The notes under the pieces: model-generated
Database searches by the model: none
Seen by the model: the letters and a program-made list of their open reading frames with translations, nothing else
Told to the model about the DNA's origin: nothing
DNA from: Halomonas huangheensis
GTDB taxonomy: Bacteria > Pseudomonadota > Gammaproteobacteria > Pseudomonadales > Halomonadaceae
Assembly (NCBI RefSeq): GCF_001431725.1
Contig: NZ_CP013106.1
Coordinates: forward strand, 1,054,001 to 1,118,000
Direction of reading: 5' to 3'
DNA length: 64,000 nucleotides
Shown: positions 27,278 through 36,573 of the stretch, in pieces
How the letters are laid out: each line of letters starts with the position of its first letter
Numbering within the stretch: position 1 is the first letter of the stretch
Made by a program: the position numbers and the translations under genes

Positions 27278-28854
27278 TGCCCACCCCTTGCGGCTTCCAC
27301 GGCAAACCTCTGACGCAGGTAATCGCCGGTATCGGTGTCCAGTGTCGAGATCCACTGGTCCGCCGTCAGTACGCCATCGCCATCGTCGCCAGTCTGCTGG
27401 GTTTCCTGGCCTTGATTGGATTCATTGTCATAAACCACATCATCGGCACCGATCCCGGCTTCCTCGCCGGTATCCGATTGTTCTCGAGTTTCCTCGACAT
27501 AGTCGAGAATCTGTCGAGCCAGCGCCAGGTTACGCTCACCCTCCGGATAATCGGGATCACGTTCCAGTACGGTCTGAAAGGCGTCGACTGCGGGGCGGTA
27601 CTGACGACTCTTGATCAATGCCAGCCCTTGAGTGAAGGCCGCGTCGGCGGTATCGAGGTGGCCAAGCAGTTCCGCGGCTTCGGCATACTGACCATCGCGA
27701 TACATGGCATAGGCTTGCCAGGTGGGCTCGCGAAAATGCAGCGCGGCACGGTCAAAGTCACGCTGGCGCATCAGCCAGCGACCCTGTTGATCGGGGGTCA
27801 GGAAGGCGTTGGCCAGTGACTGCAGTGCTGAATTGCCGGCGTCCTGCACCTGAGCGCGTCTGGTCACGGTGGGCTCCTGGGCCATGATCGGGGGCGCTGT
27901 CGTTGTGCCGACCAGGCTGATCAGTAGCATCAGCATGGGCATTCCGACACTCCAGCCGCGCCGGAACCACAGCAGGGCCAGTAGCATGGCGGGTACCGCC
28001 ATCAGCGATCCACGGTCCTTCCATGCGAGGCGGTCATCGCCGATCAGAGCCCGTTGATAGGCGGCGGCCAGTAGGCGCTCGAGGTGTTGGATGTCGCTAT
28101 CGTCGGCGCTGACATCGACCTGTTCTGCACCGGAAGCATCGATTACCGGTGTGGCCTGGTTGGCGGGTGCCATCTTCAGCATTACCAGTGTGGAGCCACC
28201 CTCTCGGCTGCTGAAAGCGTTGCGATTCGCAGAACTGATGCTGTCGGTGACAAACAGGATCGCGCCCGGCACCGAACTGTCGGCGAGTAGCCCTTCGGCC
28301 ATCGTCAGCGCGTCGGCTGCTGCGTCACCTGCCTTCGGCATTATGTCGGGGGTCAGCCCTTCCAGATAAGGCTGAATCAAGCCCGGGTCATCTGTGAGTG
28401 GCACAACCTGGTGGGCGCTACCGGCATACGCGATCAGGGCAGTGGCAGCACCGCTACGGGTGTCGAGTAGATCCTCGATCTTGTGGCGGGCACGCTCCAG
28501 GCGGCTGGGCGGTACGTCCTGGGCCATCATGTCGTCGGTGACTTTCAGCACCACGACCAATGGAGCGGTCTGCGCGACCAACGGGTTGGGAATGCGACTC
28601 CAGGTTGGCCCGGCGGCCCCCAGTACCAGGCACACCAATAGCAAAGCCAGAGTGTCGATGGGTGTAAAACGGCGGTGAGTCTGGCCACCGACGCGTAGTG
28701 CCTGGTCGAGGTGCGGTGCAATATGTCTGGGGTGATTTGCTTCACTGCTGGTCCGGCGACGCCACCACCACCAGAGTAGGGCAACCACCGGCAATAGCAG
28801 GCACCACCAGGGGCGCAGGAGGTGCAATGCGGACAGGGCATCGAGGAACTCCAT
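27274..28854 (-). CDS. BatB/BatC-like VWA-TPR membrane protein with a degenerate MIDAS
   Basis: The 526-residue protein has two N-terminal membrane helices, a von Willebrand A domain, further helices near 295-330, and C-terminal TPRs (about 380-460) with an acidic tail. It combines the domains split between BatB and BatC in other bacteria. The metal site normally reading D-x-S-x-S reads K-V-T-D-D here (LKVTDDMMAQDVPPSRL), so classical metal-dependent ligand binding is probably lost. The start is set by overlap with the upstream VWA gene (TGATG); a frame extending to 28938 would run into it. It overlaps the batD-like gene by 4 nt. Confidence 0.83.
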   Translation of the reverse strand: MEFLDALSALHLLRPWWCLLLPVVALLWWWWRRRTSSEANHPRHIAPHLDQALRVGGQTHRRFTPIDTLALLLVCLVLGAAGPTWSRIPNPLVAQTAPLVVVLKVTDDMMAQDVPPSRLERARHKIEDLLDTRSGAATALIAYAGSAHQVVPLTDDPGLIQPYLEGLTPDIMPKAGDAAADALTMAEGLLADSSVPGAILFVTDSISSANRNAFSSREGGSTLVMLKMAPANQATPVIDASGAEQVDVSADDSDIQHLERLLAAAYQRALIGDDRLAWKDRGSLMAVPAMLLALLWFRRGWSVGMPMLMLLISLVGTTTAPPIMAQEPTVTRRAQVQDAGNSALQSLANAFLTPDQQGRWLMRQRDFDRAALHFREPTWQAYAMYRDGQYAEAAELLGHLDTADAAFTQGLALIKSRQYRPAVDAFQTVLERDPDYPEGERNLALARQILDYVEETREQSDTGEEAGIGADDVVYDNESNQGQETQQTGDDGDGVLTADQWISTLDTDTGDYLRQRFAVEAARGGQ

Positions 28855-29888
28855 CAGCTGTGCCTCCTTCGCGATGCCATGCTGGCGCGCCATATCAGGA
28901 TGCCGAGGATGATGAGCGCTGCAGCAGCCAGTGGCCAATCGGCCAGCGAGCGCCGTTCGCGATAGCTCTCGCTATTGATCTTGCGTGGTGCGAGCTCATC
29001 GATGCTGGCGTAGACCTGTTCCAGTGCCTGCTGGTCCGTAGCGCTGAAGTAGGTACCATCGGTTCGTTGGGCGATGGCCTGCAGCGTGGCCTGGTCGACA
29101 CGGTTTTCGCCATCGCCATCGGGATCACCAATGGCGATGGTGACGATACGCACACCACGATCAGCGGCGATCTGGGCTGCGTTGATCGGATCCATGCGGC
29201 TACCGGTATCGGCACCGTCACTGAGCAGAATCAGCAAGCGTTGTTCGACATTGCTGGACTCGAACTGGCGAATCGCCAGGCCGATGGCATCACCGAGCGC
29301 AGTGTGTGGGCCAGCCATGCCGACTTCGGTGCTGTCGAGCAGGCGCTGCAGGGTATCGAGGTCTTCGGTCAGCGGTGCCTGAACGAAAGCACGGGTGCCG
29401 AATACGATCAGCGATAGACGCTCGCCCTCGCGTTTGTTGAGGAAGTCGGCGATCACCTGTTTGACGCCTGCCAGGCGTTGCAGGTCTTCAGCGCCATCGT
29501 TGGCACCATCTTCGCCGCTGGCGCTGCCATTGGCGTTACTATCCTTGTCGTTGGCAAAGTCCTTCTCGTCCATGGAGCCGGAAATATCCACGGCGAGAAT
29601 CAGGTCTCGTGCGGCACTTTGCCAAGTGATCGGGTCGCTGACACGTTGCGGATTGCTTGCAGCCAGCACGATCAAGACCCAGCACAGCAGCCCGACCAAT
29701 GTTATCCACAGGCTACGTGTGGTGATGACGGTACCGCTGGACGGGGTAATGCCGGCGGCTTCGACGAGGCGCTGAAAGAACGGTAGACGCGTTGCCGGCA
29801 GCTTTCTGCGATGAGCGGGAATCAACCACATTACCAGTAACGGGAGCGGCAGGGCGACCAGCACCCAGGGGTGGGCCAGCTCAATCAT
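28854..29888 (-). CDS. BatA-like VWA membrane protein
   Basis: The 344-residue protein has membrane helices near 5-25 and 60-77, a VWA domain with an intact MIDAS (D101-I-S-G-S105, then SDGADTGSRM), and a final helix near 315-335. BatA-type proteins work with MoxR ATPases as envelope or protein-maturation machinery; the client is unknown here. It overlaps the DUF4381 gene by 4 nt on one side and the VWA-TPR gene by 1 nt on the other. A Asp/Asn/Gly-rich insert follows the MIDAS Asp (about 108-132). Confidence 0.87.
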   Translation of the reverse strand: MIELAHPWVLVALPLPLLVMWLIPAHRRKLPATRLPFFQRLVEAAGITPSSGTVITTRSLWITLVGLLCWVLIVLAASNPQRVSDPITWQSAARDLILAVDISGSMDEKDFANDKDSNANGSASGEDGANDGAEDLQRLAGVKQVIADFLNKREGERLSLIVFGTRAFVQAPLTEDLDTLQRLLDSTEVGMAGPHTALGDAIGLAIRQFESSNVEQRLLILLSDGADTGSRMDPINAAQIAADRGVRIVTIAIGDPDGDGENRVDQATLQAIAQRTDGTYFSATDQQALEQVYASIDELAPRKINSESYRERRSLADWPLAAAALIILGILIWRASMASRRRHS

Positions 29889-30412
29889 CGGCTGGTCTCC
29901 TGCTGCAGGTTTGTGCGGTGATCACGAATCCAGGATCGCACCAATTGGCTCAAGGCCTTGAGGTCAGACTGATCGACCGAGCCGACGGGTCGATAAGGCC
30001 CGGTAGACAATAATTCACCCAATGGGCCGGCAAAATCTCTGCGCTTGCTGGGTAGCGTGCGGTCGAGAAAGTCTGTCCACTCGGTTCCGCGCAGGTTGGC
30101 GACGTGCTGTCGGGGATAGACGGCCAACGCGGTGCGTCGCACGATCTCGGCAAGAGCCGTGGCACCTTCACCGCTCGCCAGGCGGTGCTCGAGTTCTGCC
30201 AGGGCCTGGCGACGATAGGCATTGGCCTGCCAGCGTCGCCATTGACGCCATGCCCACCAGACGACCAACACCAGCAGAATGCCACCGATCAGTGCCCAGC
30301 CCCAGGTCTGGGGTAACCAGCTGATCTGAGCAGGAACCGGCGGTGGTGATAGCTGCTCGATCATCTCGGGCAGCATCAACGGCCGCGGGGGGGATGATGT
30401 TTCAGCGCTCAT
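29885..30412 (-). CDS. DUF4381 membrane protein
   Basis: The 175-residue protein has one membrane helix (about 38-60) after the family segment LPEMIEQLSPPPVPAQISWLPQTWGW, then a cytoplasmic helical domain with RRTALAVYPRQHVANLRGTEWTDFLD. DUF4381 proteins are found only in MoxR-DUF58-VWA clusters, and this one sits in the usual place. The ATG at 30412 is preferred to the one at 30418 because AAGGGAG directly abuts the latter. It overlaps the DUF58 gene by 11 nt. Confidence 0.84.
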   Translation of the reverse strand: MSAETSSPPRPLMLPEMIEQLSPPPVPAQISWLPQTWGWALIGGILLVLVVWWAWRQWRRWQANAYRRQALAELEHRLASGEGATALAEIVRRTALAVYPRQHVANLRGTEWTDFLDRTLPSKRRDFAGPLGELLSTGPYRPVGSVDQSDLKALSQLVRSWIRDHRTNLQQETSR

Positions 30413-31418
30413 TCGCATCTCCCTTTTCCGGCGCTGAACGGCGTTGCTGTCCCAGCAGACGGCGTAACTGGGGGAGAGCCGGCTCGCTGGTGGTCAGTGG
30501 CACAAGGCTCAGCCCGAACTTGCGTTGCCAACTGACGAGCTGTTCGCGGCGCTGGATATTGACCGCTTCCAGCGCCGAGCGCACAGCGTTGTCGGACGTG
30601 TCAAAAGTGGCTTGCAGATCGCCGTCGGAGACCACCAATTGCAGATCTGAAGGAAGCTGTTCGGCAAAAGGGTCGGCAACGGGAGCCAAGACGATGTCGT
30701 TGTGACGGCTCAAGGTCGATAACAGGCGCTCACTACGTGGACCGATAACGTCGAAATCACTGAGTACGATGATCAGATGATCACGGCGAGCCAGGCGCGC
30801 AACCGCGGTGAGCACATCGTCCAACGATGTTGGAGAGGGGGCCTTGCGCTCAGCATGAAGACGACCATTGGCCTCGGCTATATGAGACAGCAGGCGCATC
30901 AGTGTTGCCCGGGAGCATGCCGGCCGCACTTCATCGATGCCATCATCACGCACTACCAGTCCACCGATACGGTCGTTCTGACCAAGTACGGCGAAGGCCA
31001 GTAGCGCCGCGGTTTCCGCAGCAGTGACGGACTTCATTGCATGACGAGTACCGAAGAACATCGACATGCGTTGGTCCACGACCAGCAGTGCAGGGCGGTC
31101 GCGCTCCTCGGTGAACACGCGAACATGGGGTTCGCCGGTGCGTGCAGTAACACGCCAGTCGATACTGCGGATATCGTCGGAGGGTAGGTAACTACGCAGC
31201 TCCAGAAAGTCGAGACCCCGGCCGCGCAGGCGGGAGCCATGACGCCCATTGAGCACACTGCGTGCAGGCTGGTGGGGCAGCAGATGCAACGTCTGGCCGT
31301 GGCTTTCCAGCGACCTCAGATAAGCGAAGTCGACATGAACTCGGTAATCCGTAGCGGACAAGGAAACGGTGGCGCCGAGTACGCCAGCGCGCTGCCTGGT
31401 GCGAGTGGATTGCGTCAT
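30402..31418 (-). CDS. DUF58 family protein
   Basis: The 338-residue soluble protein contains the DUF58 core GRGLDFLELRSYLPSDDIRSIDWRVTARTGEPHVRVFTEERDRP, in which the RxYxxGDDxRxIDW pattern is the family hallmark. A VWA-like fold follows (LLVVDQRMSMFFG; IIVLSDFDVIG). DUF58 proteins couple MoxR ATPases to VWA partners. The start has GGGAGAGAG about 6 nt upstream. It lies 117 nt after moxR, the widest gap inside the cluster. Confidence 0.88.
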   Translation of the reverse strand: MTQSTRTRQRAGVLGATVSLSATDYRVHVDFAYLRSLESHGQTLHLLPHQPARSVLNGRHGSRLRGRGLDFLELRSYLPSDDIRSIDWRVTARTGEPHVRVFTEERDRPALLVVDQRMSMFFGTRHAMKSVTAAETAALLAFAVLGQNDRIGGLVVRDDGIDEVRPACSRATLMRLLSHIAEANGRLHAERKAPSPTSLDDVLTAVARLARRDHLIIVLSDFDVIGPRSERLLSTLSRHNDIVLAPVADPFAEQLPSDLQLVVSDGDLQATFDTSDNAVRSALEAVNIQRREQLVSWQRKFGLSLVPLTTSEPALPQLRRLLGQQRRSAPEKGDANER

Positions 31419-31535
31419 CAGACTCTCTCCCTGGCCGTTGTCTGACGTTTCAAGAGCGAGGTTTCCTTGTATGTCTTTACTGCGTTATCTGGTCAGGGGT
31501 GCTCCTTCAGAGCCGTTCTTCTCCGGACTGACATG

Positions 31536-32516
31536 TCAGGGGACGGCAATCTGACTGAGCAGTTCTTCGATGACCTTATCAGCGCTGATCCCCTCACCTT
31601 GAGCCTCAAAGCTCAGACCAAGCCGGTGACGCAGTACGTCATGAGCCACGGCCTGAATATCTTCCGGGTCGACATAGTCGCGCCCTGACAGCCAGGCATG
31701 GGTCCGGCCGCAGCGGTCCAGGGCGAGGCTGGCGCGTGGGCTGGCGCCCAATTCCAGCCAGCGGGCCAGGTCCTCGGACAACTGCTGCGGATAACGCGTT
31801 GCGTTGATCAGGTCGGCAATGTAGCGCTCAACGGGTTCTGCTACGTGCAGTTCGGCAATTTCACGGCGAGCGTCGAAGATTGATTGCTGCGAAACCTTCA
31901 GCGGCTCCGGTTTTGGCTCATCGCGATGCTGGGCTGCCGCTTCCTCGCGTCTTACCAGGCGAATCACCTCGACTTCATCTTCCACGCTCGGGTAGGTGAT
32001 CAAAATGTGCATCAGGAAGCGGTCGAGCTGTGCTTCCGGCAGCGGGTAGGTGCCTTCCTGTTCGATGGGGTTCTGGGTTGCCAGTACCATGAAAAGATCA
32101 GGCATGGGGTGCGTCGTGCCGGCAACGGTCACCTGCCGCTCTTCCATGGCCTCAAGCAGAGCTGACTGCACCTTGGCTGGTGCGCGGTTGATTTCATCGG
32201 CCAGCACCAGGTTGGCAAACAGTGGTCCGGGATTGAAACGGAATACCGACTCCGACTCACTCTGGTGGTAGATCTCGCTACCGGTGACATCGGAAGGCAG
32301 CAGGTCGGGAGTGAACTGGATACGACTGAAATCCGCCTCCAGGTGACGCGACATGGCCTTGATCGCACGAGTCTTGGCCAGTCCCGGCATCCCCTCCAGC
32401 AGCAGGTTGCCATTCGCCAGCAGGCCAATCATCAACTGACGGATGACCTCTCGTTGTCCTACGATCGATTCGCCAATCGAGGCTTCGAGCGCAGCAATGT
32501 CGTCACGGATGCTCAT
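31536..32516 (-). CDS. MoxR family AAA+ ATPase
   Basis: The 326-residue ATPase has Walker A GMPGLAKT, Walker B LADEINRAPAKVQ, sensor 1 ATQNPIEQEGTYPLPEAQLDRF and a C-terminal lid. MoxR ATPases act as chaperones that insert cofactors or activate partners through VWA proteins. The ATG overlaps the stop of the HAD gene (ATGA), giving MSIRDDIAALEASI; an upstream frame to 32543 lies inside the HAD gene. The gene heads the DUF58-DUF4381-Bat series. Confidence 0.92.
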   Translation of the reverse strand: MSIRDDIAALEASIGESIVGQREVIRQLMIGLLANGNLLLEGMPGLAKTRAIKAMSRHLEADFSRIQFTPDLLPSDVTGSEIYHQSESESVFRFNPGPLFANLVLADEINRAPAKVQSALLEAMEERQVTVAGTTHPMPDLFMVLATQNPIEQEGTYPLPEAQLDRFLMHILITYPSVEDEVEVIRLVRREEAAAQHRDEPKPEPLKVSQQSIFDARREIAELHVAEPVERYIADLINATRYPQQLSEDLARWLELGASPRASLALDRCGRTHAWLSGRDYVDPEDIQAVAHDVLRHRLGLSFEAQGEGISADKVIEELLSQIAVP

Positions 32517-33487
32517 GGGGACTCCGGATACACGGTGCGCCAATCCTCGGCCATGTTGATCAGCGTCCAGTCATCGGTTTCAGCCTGTTCAAGGCCCTGT
32601 TCAAGGTGCCCGAAGGAGCTATCGCTGTCATAGGCGTATTCTCGCTCACCATCGGTATGGTGAAGTAAAATGCCGAGACGTGGGCCATCGCTCTCAGTGG
32701 TGTAGCGCAGCATCGGCACATCGCCATCGGAGTTGCCTACGGCGATGATCGGGCGCTGGCCAATGTGGCGCTGGATGGCAATCGGCTTTCCGTTACCATC
32801 ATCAACGAACGCGATACCCGAGCGCTTGATAAGCTCCAGTTCGCCATCATCGTCGGTGACCTCGATTTCGCCCTGGGTGCCGATGATATTCTGCGGCGGA
32901 ATGCCGTAGGTTTTGCTGGCGAAGGTGCGCATGAAGTCTACGCCTCCTCCGGAAACGATATAGGTCTCATAGCCTTCATCACGCAGATAACTCAGCAGTT
33001 CGAGCATCGGCTGATAGACCATGTCGGTATAGAAGCGGCCGGTGTCTGGATGAGTGGCACTCTCCAGCCATTCACTGACATCTTCCTGGAAATCATCCAC
33101 GCTGATATCCGCGTGGGAGATGGCCAGTACCTCGGCCAGTCCATCCATTCCCGCTGCCATTACTGCCTCGAGGTCTCCCTCTGCAGCCGCCTTTTTTGCA
33201 GGAGTGTCGAGCTTTTCCTCGTCTGCTGATGCAGCACGCTCAAGCGCATAACTGAGCTGGAAGTACATCGGTTGCTCGGACCACAGGGTGCCGTCATTGT
33301 CGAATACCGCGATACGTTGAGCCTCGGGAACAAACTCATCGCTGCTGGGGTCGGTGGTGTCTTCGACAAAACTGATGATCACAGACTTGTTGTCGCCTTC
33401 GTTCCAGGAGGGCAGCGGATCGGCGAGAGCGCTGGCAGCCAGGCTGGAGCCGACAATGGCGAGCACGACACAGGACAGGCGTTTCAT
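32513..33487 (-). CDS. Exported HAD-family phosphatase
   Basis: The 324-residue protein has a signal peptide (about 1-22, ending ASALA), the HAD nucleophile motif AVFDNDGTLW (about 60-66), motif II SGGG and motif III/IV IAVGNSDGDVPML. An exported HAD hydrolase of this type often accompanies sulfatase genes (family context). It overlaps moxR by 4 nt, so it is translated with the MoxR-Bat series rather than with the sulfatase. The substrate is unknown. Confidence 0.85.
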   Translation of the reverse strand: MKRLSCVVLAIVGSSLAASALADPLPSWNEGDNKSVIISFVEDTTDPSSDEFVPEAQRIAVFDNDGTLWSEQPMYFQLSYALERAASADEEKLDTPAKKAAAEGDLEAVMAAGMDGLAEVLAISHADISVDDFQEDVSEWLESATHPDTGRFYTDMVYQPMLELLSYLRDEGYETYIVSGGGVDFMRTFASKTYGIPPQNIIGTQGEIEVTDDDGELELIKRSGIAFVDDGNGKPIAIQRHIGQRPIIAVGNSDGDVPMLRYTTESDGPRLGILLHHTDGEREYAYDSDSSFGHLEQGLEQAETDDWTLINMAEDWRTVYPESP

Positions 33488-33528
33488 GAGCTTGCATCCT
33501 CAAATTGCTGTGCGATTGACCGTGGGTT

Positions 33529-33618
33529 AGTGAATAACTGCTTGGTGAATAGCTTCCTGGTGAGTAACTATTCGGTGAATAGCTACTTAGTGTAAAGCTG
33601 CCTGGTGAAAAATTGGTG
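33529..33618. repeat. 15-nt degenerate tandem repeat, about six units
   Basis: Units such as ggtgaatagcttcct, ggtgagtaactattc and ggtgaatagctactt lie in the gap upstream of the HAD phosphatase gene. They would sit in or near its promoter or leader. Confidence 0.75.
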
Positions 33619-33644
33619 AGCAACATGGGGCTTCGGTGAAAATA

Positions 33645-33675
33645 GATCAGGCCGCCCTCAGGGGGCGGCCTGATC
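33645..33675 (-). terminator. Sulfatase terminator
   Basis: A 13-bp perfect stem (gatcaggccgccc / gggcggcctgatc) is followed on the minus strand by TATTTT. It lies 8 nt after the sulfatase stop and separates that transcript from the HAD-MoxR operon. Confidence 0.88.
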
Positions 33676-33683
33676 ACTTGGGC

Positions 33684-35315
33684 TTACTGTGATCCAGAAA
33701 CGGGCTCTGAGAGCGTTTCCATCACGCGATCCAGGCTGAAGCTTGCTGCCTTCATACGTGGTGGATATTCCTTGAAGGTCTCGAGGAAATTACCTACGTA
33801 CGCTTGTGCTGGCACCAGCAGGAAGACGTGATCCAACAACCAGTCATAGTAAGTGTTGGATGTGATCTGCGCGCGCTCATACGGGTCGCGACGTAGGTTG
33901 AAGATCAGCGGGACACGCAGCGGGGTGAAGGGGTTGGCCCAGAGTTTCAGGGTACCCTTGGCACGCTGCTCCATGAACACAATCTTCCAGTCATCGTAGC
34001 GTAATGCAGTCAGGTCGCCGTCATCGGAGAAGTAGAAGACCTCATGGCGCGGTGCTTCCTCGGCCTCGCCGGTCAGGTAAGGCAGGAAGTTATAGCCATC
34101 GAGGTGGACACGATAGTCGCGACCATTCAATGACGTACCGTCCAGTAGCTCGTCCTTGATGCTCTCGTCACCACCAATGGCGGCCAGAGTCGGCAACCAG
34201 TCCATATGGTGCATGATATCGTTGGAAACGCTGTCGGCTTCGATGTGGCCGGGCCAACGCACCATGGCAGGCACACGCCAGCCACCTTCCCAGTTGGTAT
34301 TCTTCTCACCGCGGAACGGCGTCATACCAGCGTCCGGCCAGCTGTTCATATGCGGGCCGTTGTCGGTGGAATAGAACAGGATGGTGTTGTCGGCGATATC
34401 CAGTTCTTCCAGTTTGTCGAGGAACAGGCCGACGTGGCGGTCGTGTTCGACCATGCCATCAGAATATTCGTTCTGGCCGGAAATGCCGCGCAGTTCATCC
34501 TTGACGTGGGTGCGGAAGTGCATGCGAGTGGCATTCCACCATACGAACCACGGAGTGCCTTCTGCGGTCTTGCGATCGATAAAGTCGAGCGCCGCGGCGG
34601 AGCTCTCATCATCAATGGTTTCCATGCGCTTGCGGGTCAGGGGCCCGGTGTCCTCGATCTCGCCATCGGCAGTGGAGTGGATGACACCGCGCGGGCCATA
34701 GGCTTCGCGGAAGGTACGTCCGTCAGCCAGCACCATGTCGCCGGGATAATCCGGTAATTCTGGTTCTTCCTCGGCGTTGAGGTGATAGAGGTTACCGAAG
34801 AACTCATCGAAACCATGGTTGGTCGGTAGATGCTCGTCGCGGTCACCCAGGTGATTCTTGCCGAACTGGCCGGTAGCGTACCCCTGTTCCTTGAGCACGG
34901 TTGCAATGGTTGGGTCTTCGACGTTGATCCCTTGCTCCGCGCCGGGCATGCCGACCTTGGACAGACCGGTACGGAAGACACTTTGGCCAGTGATGAACGA
35001 TGAGCGGCCTGCAGTACATGATTGCTCACCGTAGTAGTCGGTGAACATCATGCCTTCCTCGGCGATGCTATCGATGTTGGGCGTATGGTAGCCCATCATT
35101 CCTCGGGTATAGGCGGAGATATTGGATTGACCGATATCGTCCCCCCACAGCACCAGAATATTGGGCTTTCCGCTATCTTGATTGGTATCGGTTGCTGTAG
35201 AAGAGTTGCTATCTTGAGCGAACGCGGGCGCCGACGAAATGGTTAGCGCTAATGTGGCTGCCATATATCCTGGCCAACTGGTCAGGATTTTGGGGAAAGG
35301 GTTGGAATGGTTCAC
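33684..35315 (-). CDS. Exported type I sulfatase (arylsulfatase family)
   Basis: The 543-residue protein has a signal peptide (ends near SAPAFA) and the alkaline-phosphatase-like sulfatase fold. Metal ligands appear in VLWGDDIGQSN and YSTDNGPHMNSWPD; the formylglycine motif is C100-T-A-G-R, the C-x-A-x-R form. The Cys must be oxidised to formylglycine, yet no formylglycine-generating enzyme or anaerobic maturase lies in the window. The start is GTG at 35315 with AGGGAGA upstream. It has its own terminator but lies beside the HAD-MoxR-Bat operon on the same strand. The sulfate ester it hydrolyses is unknown. Confidence 0.9.
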   Translation of the reverse strand: MNHSNPFPKILTSWPGYMAATLALTISSAPAFAQDSNSSTATDTNQDSGKPNILVLWGDDIGQSNISAYTRGMMGYHTPNIDSIAEEGMMFTDYYGEQSCTAGRSSFITGQSVFRTGLSKVGMPGAEQGINVEDPTIATVLKEQGYATGQFGKNHLGDRDEHLPTNHGFDEFFGNLYHLNAEEEPELPDYPGDMVLADGRTFREAYGPRGVIHSTADGEIEDTGPLTRKRMETIDDESSAAALDFIDRKTAEGTPWFVWWNATRMHFRTHVKDELRGISGQNEYSDGMVEHDRHVGLFLDKLEELDIADNTILFYSTDNGPHMNSWPDAGMTPFRGEKNTNWEGGWRVPAMVRWPGHIEADSVSNDIMHHMDWLPTLAAIGGDESIKDELLDGTSLNGRDYRVHLDGYNFLPYLTGEAEEAPRHEVFYFSDDGDLTALRYDDWKIVFMEQRAKGTLKLWANPFTPLRVPLIFNLRRDPYERAQITSNTYYDWLLDHVFLLVPAQAYVGNFLETFKEYPPRMKAASFSLDRVMETLSEPVSGSQ

Positions 35316-36115
35316 GAGAATCTCCCTGAAAGGATGCAGTCAAACGAAGTGCACCAGTTATGCAGCCAATAGCTGCATTGCCTCGTCCATGAGTATAGTT
35401 AGCCTCGCAGAGGCAACAAGTTTTAGATGCACACTGCCCGTGTATCTTCTATTTTTATCCTTGATAAGTATGGCTTTTTTTTTCTTGTGCAGCGCAACGT
35501 CAGTAATGACTGGCTATCCGGTGCTGATAGATCTTGAGTGCCTTCGGATTTTGCCAATTTTTGGTAGGTTCTTAGTATAATTTAAATGCCGGGAATGAGG
35601 TGTTTCCCGTAAATCATGAGTCGTCACCTGTGCCATGTTTCCCATATACGTAACGCTTCGTTGCGTATACTTTTCGTGATGTATTGGAGTACGTCGCGGC
35701 AAGATATGGGCGTAAACATGACCGAGACAGCCTTTTGAAAGCTCCATGGCAATGGGGCGCTCGGGATGCTCGAAGCTATCGGTGGCGAGGATGGTCAGGT
35801 CAGCGGCGGGTTTCACATGGCTACCACCGAAAGCACGCGTTGTCCTGACGGTTATATTGATGATGGACATACGGTAGCAGCTTCCCTCCTGTGTTGATTC
35901 ATGTGCCTTGGTGAACAAGGCGCGCATATGACGGCCATGTCGGTATCCAGAGCCCAGAAGATAAGCGTAGGAGATTCCTTACCTGAGTGGCCTAACTATC
36001 ATTTAGAAATTGTTTGAGTTTAGACGTAGCTCGTCTGAGTTGCTTGCAGGAAAGGCACGAGAGTTGCCCTGGGCTTAGAAGACTGCTTGTTGAGTACCTG
36101 GGGCTTCCGGTCGGC
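35316..36115. other. 800-nt AT-richer intergenic region with one doubtful ORF
   Basis: This stretch has long T runs and lower GC than its neighbours. The only sizeable frame is on the minus strand (35514-35927, 137 codons; an internal ATG at 35870 begins MSIINITV). The product matches no family I recognise and has no good ribosome binding site. Part of it (ILATDSFEHPERPIAMELSKG) reads like a real protein, so a decayed gene is possible. No tRNA or insertion sequence ends were found. Confidence 0.35.
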
Positions 36116-36538
36116 TCAGTCGCCTTGGTTATTGTGGATCATCTCGTCCCCTTCACCGCGTCCCGTGGCATCACGGTCACGTGGGTAGTGTCCGACAAGT
36201 GGAAACGAAGGTAACCAGGACTCGCGACGGGTGGTCCAGCTTTCATAGCTCGGCATCAGTTGGTCAGGGCTGTCCAGAGCACCCAGGTGCACTTCAATTT
36301 CGTCTGCGGTGCGCGCGAAAACGGATGAGCCACAGCGAGGACAAAAGAATCTGCCAGCGTAGTCGCGTGTTTCACCTTCGACTTTCACCGCATCCAGTGG
36401 GAACACTGCGGCGGCATAGAACAGAGCTCCATGATGTTTGCGGCAGTCGAGACAGTGACAAAGGCCGACTCGGTAGGGGAGCCCTGAGGCCACAACTCGG
36501 ACCTTGCCGCAGAGACAACCGCCTGTGAATTGGTCCAT
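36116..36538 (-). CDS. GFA family (Gfa-like) zinc protein
   Basis: The 140-residue protein has the GFA zinc-binding pattern: GGCLCGKVR, CHCLDCRKHHG and FCPRCGSSVF. The family was named after glutathione-dependent formaldehyde-activating enzyme, but most members have no proven activity. A GAGGAG ribosome binding site lies 6 nt before the ATG. It sits beside an HxlR regulator and a glutathione S-transferase, which suggests a shared role in electrophile stress (inference). Confidence 0.88.
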   Translation of the reverse strand: MDQFTGGCLCGKVRVVASGLPYRVGLCHCLDCRKHHGALFYAAAVFPLDAVKVEGETRDYAGRFFCPRCGSSVFARTADEIEVHLGALDSPDQLMPSYESWTTRRESWLPSFPLVGHYPRDRDATGRGEGDEMIHNNQGD

Positions 36539-36573
36539 GTTGCATCTCCTCTCGAATCAAGCGATCGGAATGG

